Source: an uncultured Burkholderiales bacterium | Lineage (GTDB): Bacteria; Pseudomonadota; Gammaproteobacteria; Burkholderiales; Burkholderiaceae_C | Length of the DNA: 38,526 bases | Direction of reading: 5' to 3' | Assembly (NCBI GenBank): GCA_902825995.1 | Contig: CADEDE010000023.1 | Location: 1 to 38,526, forward strand | The notes under the pieces: model-generated | Told to the model about the DNA's origin: nothing | The model's input: the letters and a program-made list of their open reading frames with translations, nothing else | Databases searched by the model: none | Part shown: positions 7,484 to 15,630 of the stretch, in pieces | Position numbering within the stretch: the stretch's first letter is position 1 | How the letters are laid out: the number at the start of each line of letters is the position of its first letter | Program-made: the position numbers and the translations under genes

Positions 7484-8512
7484 TCATGCCGGATCGAAGC
7501 GGATGCTGGCCAGCGTGACGTGGTTGCCGCCGCGCTGGCGCGCGTCGGCGAGGGCCTGGTCGCAGGCCGCGCGCAACTCGTCCTGGCTGTGCGCGGTGTG
7601 CGGAAAACTGGCCACGCCCATCGACACCGTGAAGCCGATATCGCGCCCGTCGTGGGCGACGATCTGCGTGGCGCACTGGCGGCGCAGGCCCTCCATGCGC
7701 GAATGCGCCGTGGCCAGCCCGACGCCCGACAGAAGCAATGCAAAGCGGGTATCGTCGAAGCGGCAGGAGGCATCCATGGCCCGCGTGTTGCCGCGCAGGA
7801 GCCGGCCCAGCGCCTCATGGACACGTGTGCGCGCCGCATTGCCCAGCGCCAACACCTCGGGTGCCAATGGGTCGAGTTCGATCGACACCAGTGCGAACTC
7901 GCGGTGCTCTCGCGTGGACAGATCGACCTCGCGACGCAACTGGTCGTCGAAATGGGCACGGTTGTAGAGGCCCGTTTCGCTGTCGCGCAGCGTGTGATCC
8001 TGCATTTCGCGCCGCAACTGTTCATTGGCACGCTGCTGCACCTCGAGCTGCTCGATCGCTACCGCGCGCTGGGCCTCGCGGCGTCGCAATGGTGCGAGGT
8101 CGCGCCACACCGCAGCCAACAGCACCCGCCCGCCGTTGCCATCCAGGCGCTGGCGCAGCACGCTGAACTCGTGCCGTACGCCGCGCCGCTCGAACTTATG
8201 TTCGCTGGTCACCGGCCCAGGCTGGGCCAAGGCGGCCTGTTCGGCGGCGCGCAACGCCGCCGCCACGCCGGGCTCGAACAGCGCAGTATCGTTGCGGCCG
8301 ACAACATCGCCCGGCTCGCACCCCAGCCAGCCGAGCAAGGTCGCATCGGCATGCAGGTAGTGCCCGCTGACGGCGTCCTTGACGGCGAGCCCGTCGCCGT
8401 CGCGCTGGAGCAATGCCGGCACCAGCCCGCCGAGCGCCGTCGGCAACTGGGCGGGCCGCAAGGCGGTCTGAAACAGATCAGGGCCGGGCCGAGTGGGAGC
8501 GTCGGGCGTCAT
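7484..8512 (-). CDS. PAS and degenerate GGDEF-domain protein
   Basis: The 342-residue protein has a PAS-like N-terminal half (about 35-140; AVKDAVSGHYLHADATLLGW and a FERRGVRHEFSVLRQ strand) and a C-terminal GGDEF fold starting DSETGLYNRAHFDDQLRRE (177-195). The cyclase signature is destroyed: where GGDEF should be, the protein reads DDTRF (253-257), and the usual FKxxND motif is also absent. It should therefore not make c-di-GMP; it may sense a ligand or bind another protein. The last part (FTVSMGVASFP, QALADARQRGGN) keeps the fold. The start at 8512 is the first ATG that gives a sensible N-terminus, but an earlier GTG/TTG is possible. Confidence 0.82.
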   Translation of the reverse strand: MTPDAPTRPGPDLFQTALRPAQLPTALGGLVPALLQRDGDGLAVKDAVSGHYLHADATLLGWLGCEPGDVVGRNDTALFEPGVAAALRAAEQAALAQPGPVTSEHKFERRGVRHEFSVLRQRLDGNGGRVLLAAVWRDLAPLRRREAQRAVAIEQLEVQQRANEQLRREMQDHTLRDSETGLYNRAHFDDQLRREVDLSTREHREFALVSIELDPLAPEVLALGNAARTRVHEALGRLLRGNTRAMDASCRFDDTRFALLLSGVGLATAHSRMEGLRRQCATQIVAHDGRDIGFTVSMGVASFPHTAHSQDELRAACDQALADARQRGGNHVTLASIRFDPA

Positions 8513-8695
8513 CGCGAGCCGTTGGGACAAGCTGCAATGGTGTAGCGGGAAGCGGGGACAGGCAAGGGAACATCGTTTCGCACCCCCCCAAACAGGCAGT
8601 CGCGCCCCTACCTTGAAGTTGGCGTCGATCGCAGCCGCCGTGAATTGCTGACATGGCCGGCGCGGGCGGGTCGTGGGTGTGCAGCCAATCCTGGC

Positions 8696-8701
8696 TATAA
8701 T
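8696..8701 (+). promoter_or_regulatory. -10 element of the rpsU promoter
   Basis: A perfect TATAAT sits 129 bases before the rpsU start. The -35 position (about 8673-8678) is a poor match, so an activator or upstream element may help. The preceding 180 bases (8513-8695) hold no gene that I can see. Confidence 0.6.
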
Positions 8702-8707
8702 TGTGGT

Positions 8708-8829
8708 CTTTGCGCGCCAAAATGGCGTCCACGCATTGCACAGGCGCAAACTGCGCAGGCGCAAACCCGAACCCTTCGCCTGACCGACGCCCGGGCCACC
8801 GAGCGTACACCTCAAGGATCACCTGTTTC
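8708..8829 (+). promoter_or_regulatory. Structured 5' leader of rpsU
   Basis: The presumed 120-base leader has a short hairpin (GCGCCA 8714-8719, loop AAA, TGGCGT 8723-8728) and an 11-base direct repeat CAGGCGCAAAC at 8741-8751 and 8756-8766. A ribosome binding site AAGGA is at 8814-8818, eleven bases before the ATG. The leader length and repeat suggest post-transcriptional control, but no known riboswitch class is recognised. Confidence 0.35.
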
Positions 8830-9042
8830 ATGACCACGATTCGCGTCAAAGAGAACGAGCCATTCGACGTTGCCCTGCGCCGCTTCAAGCGCACCATCGA
8901 AAAGCTGGGCCTGCTGACCGACCTGCGCGCCCGCGAGTTCTACGAAAAGCCGACTGCCGAAAGAAAGCGCAAGAAGGCCGCCGCCGTCAAGCGCCACTTC
9001 AAGCGCGTGCGTTCGATGCAGCTGCCCAAGAAGCTGTACTGA
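8830..9042 (+). CDS. rpsU: 30S ribosomal protein bS21
   Basis: The 70-residue, very basic protein begins [20 protein letters not shown] and contains [21 protein letters not shown], diagnostic of bS21. It binds near the 3' end of 16S rRNA on the small subunit platform and helps initiation. The length is exactly that of the family. It has its own strong -10, a long leader and a following hairpin, while yqeY starts 82 bases later; rpsU-yqeY is a common proteobacterial order, usually ahead of dnaG, which is not here. Confidence 0.97.
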   Translation: MTTIRVKENEPFDVALRRFKRTIEKLGLLTDLRAREFYEKPTAERKRKKAAAVKRHFKRVRSMQLPKKLY

Positions 9043-9069
9043 GCGGAGCCTCCCCCTTCGCCCGACTCG

Positions 9070-9100
9070 AAAGCCCGCGCGGGCCACCGCTGCGGGCTTT
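9070..9100 (+). terminator. Hairpin terminator after rpsU
   Basis: AAAGCCCGC (9070-9078) pairs with GCGGGCTTT (9092-9100), a nine-base stem with a 13-base loop, followed by CTTGATT. The short T content makes termination partial, which fits separation of highly expressed rpsU from yqeY downstream. Confidence 0.65.
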
Positions 9101-9124
9101 CTTGATTGCCGAAAGACCCGTGCC

Positions 9125-9571
9125 ATGAGCCTGAAAGACCGCATCACCGACGACATGAAAACCGCCATGCGGGCCAGAGACAGCCAACGCCTGTCGGCCA
9201 TCCGCATGCTGCTGGCGGCGGTGAAGCAAAGGGAAGTCGATGAGCGCATCGTGCTCGACGATGCGCAGGTCGTCGGCATCGTCGACAAACAAATCAAGCA
9301 GCGCAAGGATTCGATCGCTGCGTTCCAGCAGGCCCGGCGCAGCGATCTGGTGGACCAGGAAAGCGCCGAGTTGCGCGTGCTCGAGGCCTACCTGCCGCAA
9401 CGCCTGTCGGCCGACGAAATCGCGGCCGCGGTCGCGCGTATTGTCGCCGGCCTCGGCGCCAGCGGCCCGGGCGACATGGGCCAGGTGATGAGCGCAGTAA
9501 GGGCCGAGCTTGCCGGCAAGGCCGATATGGGAATGGCGTCCGCGGCGGCGAAAGCCGCGCTGTCGAAGTAG
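9125..9571 (+). CDS. yqeY: YqeY / GatB-related protein
   Basis: The 148-residue helical protein matches the YqeY family, which resembles the tail domain of GatB amidotransferase. Recognisable blocks are MSLKDRITDDMKTAMRARDS, RLSAIRMLLAAVKQREVDER, IKQRKDSIAAFQQARRSDLV, EAYLPQRLSADEI and GPGDMGQVMSAVRAELAGKADM. Relatives bind tRNA or support tRNA-dependent amidation, but the exact role of stand-alone YqeY is unclear. It follows rpsU in the usual order. Confidence 0.92.
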   Translation: MSLKDRITDDMKTAMRARDSQRLSAIRMLLAAVKQREVDERIVLDDAQVVGIVDKQIKQRKDSIAAFQQARRSDLVDQESAELRVLEAYLPQRLSADEIAAAVARIVAGLGASGPGDMGQVMSAVRAELAGKADMGMASAAAKAALSK

Positions 9572-9581
9572 GCTGCAGGCT

Positions 9582-9929
9582 ATGAACACCTCACTGCCCC
9601 TGCGCGCTGTCGCGCCCGATGTCTGCGTCGCACCGCAACTGACTCCAGCGGCGATGGCCGAAGCCGCGCGCGCCGGCTTTCGCAGCGTGGTCAACAACCG
9701 ACCCGATTTCGAGCACGGGCCCGACCAGCCGACCAGCGCCGAGATCCAGGCCGCAGCGCAGGCCGCCGGTCTTGAATACCGTTTCCTGCCGGTGGCTAGC
9801 GGCTTCCAGACGCCCGAACAAATTGCCGCCTTTGCGCAACTGCTGCAGGCCCTGCCGCGACCGATCCTGGTTTTCTGCCGCAGCGGCAACCGCTCGGCCA
9901 AACTGTTCCTGCAGGCCAGCCAAGGCTGA
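9582..9929 (+). CDS. DUF442 / TIGR01244-type sulfurtransferase or phosphatase-like protein
   Basis: The 115-residue protein matches the DUF442 family related to the phosphatase domain of Blh (beta-lactamase-like hydrolase). Key parts are FRSVVNNRPDFE (residues 32-43), YRFLPVASGF (63-72) and the catalytic loop FCRSGNRSAKL (98-108), a Cys-x4-Arg loop like that of rhodaneses and Cys phosphatases. Members act on persulfide sulfur or phosphate; which applies here is not clear. It lies ten bases after yqeY. Confidence 0.85.
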   Translation: MNTSLPLRAVAPDVCVAPQLTPAAMAEAARAGFRSVVNNRPDFEHGPDQPTSAEIQAAAQAAGLEYRFLPVASGFQTPEQIAAFAQLLQALPRPILVFCRSGNRSAKLFLQASQG

Positions 9930-9987
9930 CTGGACATGCCCGAGGCTGCGGGGGGTTACACCACCTTCTGCGCCCGCGCCCGCCACC

Positions 9988-9993
9988 TAGAAT
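9988..9993 (+). promoter_or_regulatory. Possible -10 of the TRAP permease operon
   Basis: TAGAAT lies 30 bases before the dctQ ATG, with GGAG at 10012-10015 as ribosome binding site. The same hexamer is at the dctP promoter (13599-13604, minus), so both halves of the transporter could share a promoter type. No clear -35. Confidence 0.4.
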
Positions 9994-10022
9994 CGCCGGG
10001 TCCAAATACTTGGAGTCCGTCG

Positions 10023-10658
10023 ATGGCGGCCCTGCTCAAACTGTCAGGCCTGATCGACGCCATCAACGAGTGGCTCGGCAAGCTCGTTATGTGGCTGGTG
10101 TTGGCCGCGGTACTGATCAGCGCCGGCAATGCCGTGTTGCGCAAGGCCTTCAATTTCGGCTCCAACGCCTCGCTCGAAATTCAGTGGTACCTGTTCGCCG
10201 GCGTCTTCATGCTCGGGGTCGGCTACGTGATGCTGAAGAACGGGCATGTGCGCATCGACTTCATTTCCTCGCGCCTGTCCAAGCGCAGCAACGCCATCAT
10301 CGATGCGATCGGGATCGTGGTCTTCACGATTCCGCTGGCCCTGATCATGATCAACCTGGCTTGGCCGTACTTTTACCGTGCGCTCATCTCCGGCGAAATG
10401 AGCCAGAACGCCGGCGGCCTGATCCGCTGGCCGGTGCTGATGCTGATGCCGCTGGGTTTCGGCATCCTGCTGGCGCAAGCCTTGTCCGAGTTGATCAAGC
10501 GCGTGGCCTTCCTCACCGGGCACCGCAGCGAACCCTTCAGCGTCGAGCACGACAAGTCGGCCGAGGAATTGCTGGCCGAAGCCCTGGCGGCCGAAGCCGA
10601 GCGGCACGAGCGCGCGATCGCCGTGCATGACCGCAATGCCACTTCGCAGGGCCACTGA
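10023..10658 (+). CDS. TRAP transporter small permease (DctQ family)
   Basis: The 211-residue protein has four hydrophobic segments (about 20-40, 50-75, 95-120, 135-160) and the DctQ signature SLEIQWYLFAGVFMLGVGYVM with GHVRIDF (residues 53-84). The C-terminus is a long hydrophilic, Glu/Ala-rich helix. It partners the large permease encoded next, whose ATG overlaps this stop by one base. The FcbT2/TakQ subgroup (mannitol/chloroaromatic or 2-oxoacid) is favoured by the binding protein nearby. Confidence 0.9.
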   Translation: MAALLKLSGLIDAINEWLGKLVMWLVLAAVLISAGNAVLRKAFNFGSNASLEIQWYLFAGVFMLGVGYVMLKNGHVRIDFISSRLSKRSNAIIDAIGIVVFTIPLALIMINLAWPYFYRALISGEMSQNAGGLIRWPVLMLMPLGFGILLAQALSELIKRVAFLTGHRSEPFSVEHDKSAEELLAEALAAEAERHERAIAVHDRNATSQGH

Positions 10659-12448
10659 TGACCGCCTTCCTGGCCCAGAATTTTGTCCCGCTGATGTTCG
10701 TGGGCCTGCTGTTTTTTCTGTTGACCGGCATCCCGGTGGCCTTCGGCCTGGCCGCCACCGGCCTGTTGTTCGGCTTCATCGGCATGGAAGCCGGCATGTT
10801 CTCGACCAGCCTGTTCCAGGCCTTGCCGCTGCGCGTCTTCGGCATCATGTCCAACGAGACGCTGTTGGCGATTCCGTTCTTCACCTTCATGGGCATCATC
10901 CTCGAGCGCTCGCGCATGGCCGAGGATCTGCTGGAAACCGTCGGCCAGGTCTTCGGCCCGGTGCGCGGCGGCTTGGCCATCGCCGTGATCCTGGTCGGCG
11001 CCCTGCTCGCGGCGACCACCGGCGTGGTCGCCGCCGCGGTCATTTCGATGGGCCTGATTTCGCTGCCGATCATGCTGCGCTACGGCTACAACCGCACTAT
11101 CGCCACCGGCGCCATCACCGCCTCGGGCACGCTGGCGCAAGCCATCCCGCCCTCGCTGGTGCTGATCGTGCTGGCCGACCAGATGGGCCGCTCGGTCGGC
11201 GATATGTATGCCGGGGCATTGCTGCCCGGCTTGTTGCTGGTCGGCCTGTACCTGGCCTTCATCATGGTCGTGGCAATGGTCAGGCCAACCTGGGTGCCGG
11301 CCTTGCCGCAGGAGGCGCGCATCTACCGCGAAGCCAACGGCGCCAGCGGCCACCGCTCGCTGGTCATCCTGTTGCTGCTGTGTGCCGGCATGGGCTGGTA
11401 TTGGTCCACGGCCCATGACGCGGTGATGAAAGCCTGGCTGGATCGTGGCACGGCCTCGCCCGGCGACGAAGTCTTGATCCTGTCATTGACTGTCGGATCG
11501 CTGGCGGCGCTGGTGCTGGCCATCGCCAACCACGTCACCCGCCTGGGCCTGTTGTCGCGCCTGGCCGAACAGGTCACCTTCGTACTGATCCCGCCGCTGG
11601 TGCTGATCTTCCTCGTGCTGGGCACCATTTTCCTGGGCGTTGCCACGCCCACCGAAGGCGGCGCCATGGGCGCTGCGGGGGCGCTGATCATGGCCGTGTC
11701 GCGCCGGCGCCTGGGGCTCAAACTGCTCAAGCAGGCGCTGGACGGCACCGCCAAGCTGGCCACTTTCGTGATGTTTATCCTGGTCGGCTCGACGGTATTC
11801 AGCTTTACCTTCAACGCCGCCGACGGCCACATCTGGGTCGAGCACCTGTTCACGAACATGCCCGGCGGCGCCTTGGGCTTCCTGATCGTGGTCAACGTCC
11901 TGGTCTTCATCCTGGGCATGTTCATCGACTTCTTCGAGATCGCCTTCATCGTCATCCCGATCCTGGTGCCGGTGGCGGAGAAGATCCTCCCGGCCCTGCT
12001 GCCCGGTGTGCCGGTCGATCTGGTCATGATCTGGTTCGGCGTCATCATTGCGATGAACCTGCAAACTTCCTTCCTGACCCCGCCCTTTGGCTTTGCCCTG
12101 TTCTACCTGCGCAGCGTCGCGGCCAAAGTCGGCTACAAGGATCGGGTGACGGGCGCCGCCATCCCGGCGGTCACCACGGCGCAAATCTACAAGGGCTCGA
12201 TCGCCTTCATCGTGCTGCAGCTGGTGATGGTGGCGGCCATCGTCGCCTACCCCTCGCTGGTGATCAGCGGCATCGACAAAGTCGAGTTGATCGACGCTGA
12301 CAAAGCCTTGCAGGACATGGTCATACCGGAGCGAGAGGCGCCAGAGCCCGGGCTGGCGGCACCGGCAACACCAGGCCCGGCTGACACTTCTGCCTCTGGG
12401 GCGCCCGGCGCCGACCTGCCCGACCCCGCGGCGGGCAAGAAACCCTGA
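10658..12448 (+). CDS. TRAP transporter large permease (DctM family)
   Basis: The 596-residue protein is longer than the usual 430-residue DctM. It starts with the FVPLMFVGLLFFLLTGIPVAF helix, contains the ITASGTLAQAIPPS motif typical of DctM, and continues through many membrane segments. Extra length comes from a region around residues 205-290 with a hydrophilic stretch plus two added helices, as in the FcbT3/TakM subgroup, and from a Pro/Ala-rich soluble tail of about 50 residues. It moves substrate in symport with Na+ in this family. It converges on the dctP gene, 29 bases away. Confidence 0.92.
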   Translation: MTAFLAQNFVPLMFVGLLFFLLTGIPVAFGLAATGLLFGFIGMEAGMFSTSLFQALPLRVFGIMSNETLLAIPFFTFMGIILERSRMAEDLLETVGQVFGPVRGGLAIAVILVGALLAATTGVVAAAVISMGLISLPIMLRYGYNRTIATGAITASGTLAQAIPPSLVLIVLADQMGRSVGDMYAGALLPGLLLVGLYLAFIMVVAMVRPTWVPALPQEARIYREANGASGHRSLVILLLLCAGMGWYWSTAHDAVMKAWLDRGTASPGDEVLILSLTVGSLAALVLAIANHVTRLGLLSRLAEQVTFVLIPPLVLIFLVLGTIFLGVATPTEGGAMGAAGALIMAVSRRRLGLKLLKQALDGTAKLATFVMFILVGSTVFSFTFNAADGHIWVEHLFTNMPGGALGFLIVVNVLVFILGMFIDFFEIAFIVIPILVPVAEKILPALLPGVPVDLVMIWFGVIIAMNLQTSFLTPPFGFALFYLRSVAAKVGYKDRVTGAAIPAVTTAQIYKGSIAFIVLQLVMVAAIVAYPSLVISGIDKVELIDADKALQDMVIPEREAPEPGLAAPATPGPADTSASGAPGADLPDPAAGKKP

Positions 12449-12477
12449 GGCTCAGTCGATCGACGGTCCGGCGGGCC

Positions 12478-13557
12478 TTACAGCTTCTGGCGCTGCATGA
12501 AGCTGTCAAACGTCGCCTCGGTAAAGCGGAACCAGAGGTTGACGTCCCGGCGGAAGGCAGCGTAATCCTCGTAAACTTTTTTCCAGGCCGGGTTGCTGGC
12601 CGAGAGTTCGGAGTACAGGGCCATCGCTTCCTTGAAAGCCGCCTCCATCACATCCTTCGGGAACGGGAACAGCTTGGCGCCCAGGCCGACCAGGGTCTTC
12701 AGCGCCGCCGCATTCCTGCCGTCGTACTTGGCCTGCATGTCGGTGTGGGCATAGGCCGCCGCGCATTCGACGATGGTCTTGTACTCGGCCGGCAGCGCGT
12801 CATAGGCCTTGGTATTGACGTGCAGGTCGAGTTGCGGACCGCCTTCCCAGAAACCGGGGTAGGCGTAGTTCTTCGCGACCTTGTAGAAGCCCAGCTTGTG
12901 GTCGTCGTACGGCCCGACCCACTCGGCAGCGTCGATCGTGCCCTTCTCCAGCGCCTGGTAGATCTCGGCGCCGGGGATGTTGGCCGCCACGCCGCCGATA
13001 CGCTCCCAGACCTTGCCGCTGAAGCCGCCGGTGCGAAACTTCAGGCCCTTCATGTCCTTCAGAGACTTGATTTCCTTGCGAAACCAGCCGCCCATCTGCG
13101 CCCCGGTATTGCCCATCGGGAAGCTGATGATGTTGTACTGGCGGTAGAAATCGCGCATCAGCTTGAGGCCGTTGCCCTCATACATCCAGGCCGTCATCTG
13201 GCGGCTGTTGAGGCCGAACGGGATGGCGCAGCCGATGGCAAAGGTCGGATCCTTGCCGAAGTAGTAGTAGGGCGCGGTGCTGGCCATCTCGACGGTGCCG
13301 TTCTGGATCGCGTCCACGGTTCCGAAGGCCGGCACCAGCTCGCCCGGGCCGTGGGTGGTGATCTCGAACTTGCCGCCGCTCATCTCCTTGACCTTGCCCG
13401 CAAAGACGTCCGCGACGCCGAATAGCGTATCGAGCGACTTCGGGAAGCTCGAAGTCAGGCGCCAGCGCAGCGCCGCCTGGGCATGAACAGCGGGCGCGAC
13501 ACCGGCGGCGAGCACGCCCGCCAGACCAGCGCCACCAACGAATAGACGACGTTCCAT
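12478..13557 (-). CDS. TRAP substrate-binding protein, TakP-like (DctP family)
   Basis: The 359-residue protein has a twin-arginine-like leader (MERRLFVGGAGLAGVLAAGV, cleavage probably after VHA) and a mature part closely resembling the 2-oxoacid binding protein TakP of Rhodobacter: SFPKSLDTLFG, PFGLNSRQM, GNTGAQMGGWFRKEI, LKFRTGGFSGKV, ALEKGTIDAAEWVGPYDDHKLGFYKVA, EGGPQLDLHVN. Likely ligands are pyruvate or branched oxoacids, with a Na+ ion; this is inferred from the family. Start at 13557 is supported by AGGAG seven bases upstream. It is on the strand opposite to its permease genes and converges with them. Confidence 0.92.
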   Translation of the reverse strand: MERRLFVGGAGLAGVLAAGVAPAVHAQAALRWRLTSSFPKSLDTLFGVADVFAGKVKEMSGGKFEITTHGPGELVPAFGTVDAIQNGTVEMASTAPYYYFGKDPTFAIGCAIPFGLNSRQMTAWMYEGNGLKLMRDFYRQYNIISFPMGNTGAQMGGWFRKEIKSLKDMKGLKFRTGGFSGKVWERIGGVAANIPGAEIYQALEKGTIDAAEWVGPYDDHKLGFYKVAKNYAYPGFWEGGPQLDLHVNTKAYDALPAEYKTIVECAAAYAHTDMQAKYDGRNAAALKTLVGLGAKLFPFPKDVMEAAFKEAMALYSELSASNPAWKKVYEDYAAFRRDVNLWFRFTEATFDSFMQRQKL

Positions 13558-13598
13558 GAACACACTCCTATAAAAATTGAGAAGATTCCATCCGCGAA

Positions 13599-13604
13599 AT
13601 TCTA
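13599..13604 (-). promoter_or_regulatory. Possible -10 of dctP
   Basis: TAGAAT on the minus strand, 41 bases ahead of the ATG, with AGGAG at 13565-13569 as ribosome binding site. The intervening leader is AT-rich compared with the surroundings. Confidence 0.4.
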
Positions 13605-13659
13605 GGCAGCGTGGCCGGGGCGCCGGGCCGGGTTTCCCCATGTCAGCCGACGGACCCAC

Positions 13660-15039
13660 CTACGCCCCCGCCACCTTCATGCGCTCGATCAGCATCGAGC
13701 CGATGGTCTTGCTGCCATAGGTATAGGTATCGGCGCCGACGGCGGCGATATCTTTCAGCATCTCGCGCAGGTTGCCGGCGATGGTGACCTCATGCACCGG
13801 ATGCACGATCCGTCCGCCCTCGACCCAGAAGCCCGCCGCGCCGCGCGAATAATCGCCGGTCACGTAGTTCACGCCCTGGCCCATCAGCTCGATGACGAAG
13901 AGGCCGCGGTGCAGTTTGCGCAGCATCGCATCGAGGTTGTCGCCGGGTTCGGTCAAACGGCTGGAAAGCAGAAGGTTGTGCGAACCGCCGGCATGGCCGG
14001 TGGTTTTCATGCCCAGCTTGCGCGCCGAATAGCTCGACAGGAAATAGCCCTGAACGACGCCGGCCTCGACCACCTTGCGCGATCGGGTGGCCACGCCCTC
14101 GTCGTCGAACACGGCGCTGCCCTTGCCCTTGCTGAGATGCGGCTCCTCGCGCAGATCGAGGTGTGCGGCCAGGGCTTGCCGGCCCAGGCTGCCTTCGAGA
14201 AAACTGGACTTGCGGTAGAGCGAGCCGCCCGACGTGGCCTGGACAAATGCGCCGAGCAGGCCGGCGGCCAGGGTCGATTCGAACAGCACCGGCACCTCGC
14301 AGGTGGCAATCTTGCGCGAAGCCAGCCGCGACAGTGCGCGCTCGGCGGCGTAGCGGCCGATGGCCTCGGGCGCAGCCAGATCGCGCGCGTCGCGCATCGA
14401 GCTGTACCAGTAGTCGCGCTGCATGTCGGGCTCGCCTCTTTCGGTGGACCGCGACGCAATCGGCGCCACCGAAATCGAATGCCGCGAACTGGCGTAACCG
14501 CCGCGAAAGCCGCGCGTATTGCCCATGAAGAAGTGCGACTGCTGCGCGCTCACCCCGGCACCTTCGGAATTGGTGATGCGCCGGTCGGTGGCCATCGCCG
14601 CGGCCTCGCAGCGCAGCGCCAGCGCGGCGGCGGCCTCGGCATCGATGGCCCACGGATGGAACAAGTCGAGGTCGCGTGCGGCCAACGCCGCGCTGGCCAC
14701 ATCGGCCTCGTCAGGCAGGCCGGCGGCCGGGTCAACGGCGGTGAAGCGGGCGATATCGTAGGCCGCCTGCACCGTCTGCTCGATCGCCGCGCGCGAAAAG
14801 TCGGAGGTGCTGGCGTTGCCGCGCCGCTGGCCCAGATAGACCGTCACGCCGAGTGATTTGTCGCGGTTGCGTTCGACGTTTTCCAGCTCGCCCAGGCGCG
14901 CCGACACCGATAGTCCGACGCCCTCCGACACCTCGGCGCCGGCATCGCTGGCACCGACGCGACGGGCGATGGCGAGCGCGTCTTCGACGGTCTGCCGGAA
15001 TTGATCGCGGGTATAGGCAAAGGCGGTAGCTCGGGTCAT
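13660..15039 (-). CDS. pmbA: PmbA/TldE metallopeptidase-like protein
   Basis: The 459-residue protein belongs to the PmbA/TldD family. Features include DAGAEVSEGVGLSVSARLGELENVER near the N-terminus, ITNSEGAGVSAQQSHFF, SSRKIATCEVPVLFE-type strands, GSAVFDDEGVATRSRKVVEAGVVQGYFL and the C-terminal RGAAGFWVEGGRIVHPVHEVTIAGNL. PmbA partners TldD in microcin B17 maturation and CcdA decay in E. coli; the metal site is on TldD, so PmbA is thought non-catalytic. No tldD lies in this window. The start at 15039 was chosen because an ATG eleven codons earlier lies inside the likely -10. Confidence 0.92.
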   Translation of the reverse strand: MTRATAFAYTRDQFRQTVEDALAIARRVGASDAGAEVSEGVGLSVSARLGELENVERNRDKSLGVTVYLGQRRGNASTSDFSRAAIEQTVQAAYDIARFTAVDPAAGLPDEADVASAALAARDLDLFHPWAIDAEAAAALALRCEAAAMATDRRITNSEGAGVSAQQSHFFMGNTRGFRGGYASSRHSISVAPIASRSTERGEPDMQRDYWYSSMRDARDLAAPEAIGRYAAERALSRLASRKIATCEVPVLFESTLAAGLLGAFVQATSGGSLYRKSSFLEGSLGRQALAAHLDLREEPHLSKGKGSAVFDDEGVATRSRKVVEAGVVQGYFLSSYSARKLGMKTTGHAGGSHNLLLSSRLTEPGDNLDAMLRKLHRGLFVIELMGQGVNYVTGDYSRGAAGFWVEGGRIVHPVHEVTIAGNLREMLKDIAAVGADTYTYGSKTIGSMLIERMKVAGA

Positions 15040-15066
15040 TGGGGTCGATCGTGGAAGGCTGCGAAC

Positions 15067-15073
15067 TATCATA
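15067..15073. promoter_or_regulatory. Overlapping divergent -10 elements of yjgA and pmbA
   Basis: TATCAT at 15067-15072 on plus and TATGAT at 15068-15073 on minus share five base pairs. They lie in the 60-bp gap between the pmbA and yjgA starts, 28 bases before each ATG on the pmbA side and 27 on the yjgA side. Such near-symmetric -10s are able to fire in both directions. Confidence 0.45.
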
Positions 15074-15099
15074 CCGAGCAGCCACCCGACGACCCGCGC

Positions 15100-15630
15100 A
15101 TGACCCGTTTTGTCCCCATCACCGAGAACGAGGACGACGCGCGCCCAAGCAAGACCGCGCTGAAGAAACAGGCCCACGAGCAACAGGCGCTCGGCGAAGC
15201 GCTGGCCGCGTTGCCGCAAACCCGCCTGGCCACCATCGACATGCCCGCGGCCTTGCGCGACGCCTTGCACGAGTACCAGCGCACGCGCTCGCACGAAGGC
15301 CGCCGGCGCCAGCGCCAGCACATCGGCAAGCTGATGCGCCAGGCCGATATCGCGCCCTTGCAGGAAGCCGTGGCGCAAGCCCAACTCGGCCGCGCCGAGG
15401 CCACTTTGGCCCTGCACCGCGCCGAGCACTGGCGTGTCGAACTGGTGGCCGACGATGAAGCGCTGACACGCTGGCTGGCCGAACATCCCGGCACCGATGC
15501 ACAACAATTGCGTAGCCTGATTCGCAATGCGCGCAAGGACACGGCCTTGCCGCCCGAGCAGCGCCACGGCCGCGCCTGGCGCGAGTTGTTCCAGTTCCTC
15601 AAGCCCGTTTTGGTACCCGCCGATGAGTGA
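15100..15630 (+). CDS. yjgA: Ribosome-associated protein YjgA (DarP, DUF615)
   Basis: The 176-residue basic helical protein matches DUF615: SKTALKKQAHEQQALGEAL (residues 17-35), DALHEYQRTRSHEGRRRQRQHIGKLMR (54-80) and HPGTDAQQLRSLIRNARKD (127-145). Its E. coli counterpart associates with late 50S ribosomal precursors. It is divergent from pmbA, the common proteobacterial pairing. Its stop overlaps the mog start by eight bases. There is no visible ribosome binding site before the ATG. Confidence 0.92.
   Translation: MTRFVPITENEDDARPSKTALKKQAHEQQALGEALAALPQTRLATIDMPAALRDALHEYQRTRSHEGRRRQRQHIGKLMRQADIAPLQEAVAQAQLGRAEATLALHRAEHWRVELVADDEALTRWLAEHPGTDAQQLRSLIRNARKDTALPPEQRHGRAWRELFQFLKPVLVPADE

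Noticed and set aside
15040..15072. Earlier ATG for pmbA
   Set aside because: It overlaps the shared -10 element and adds residues not usual in the family.
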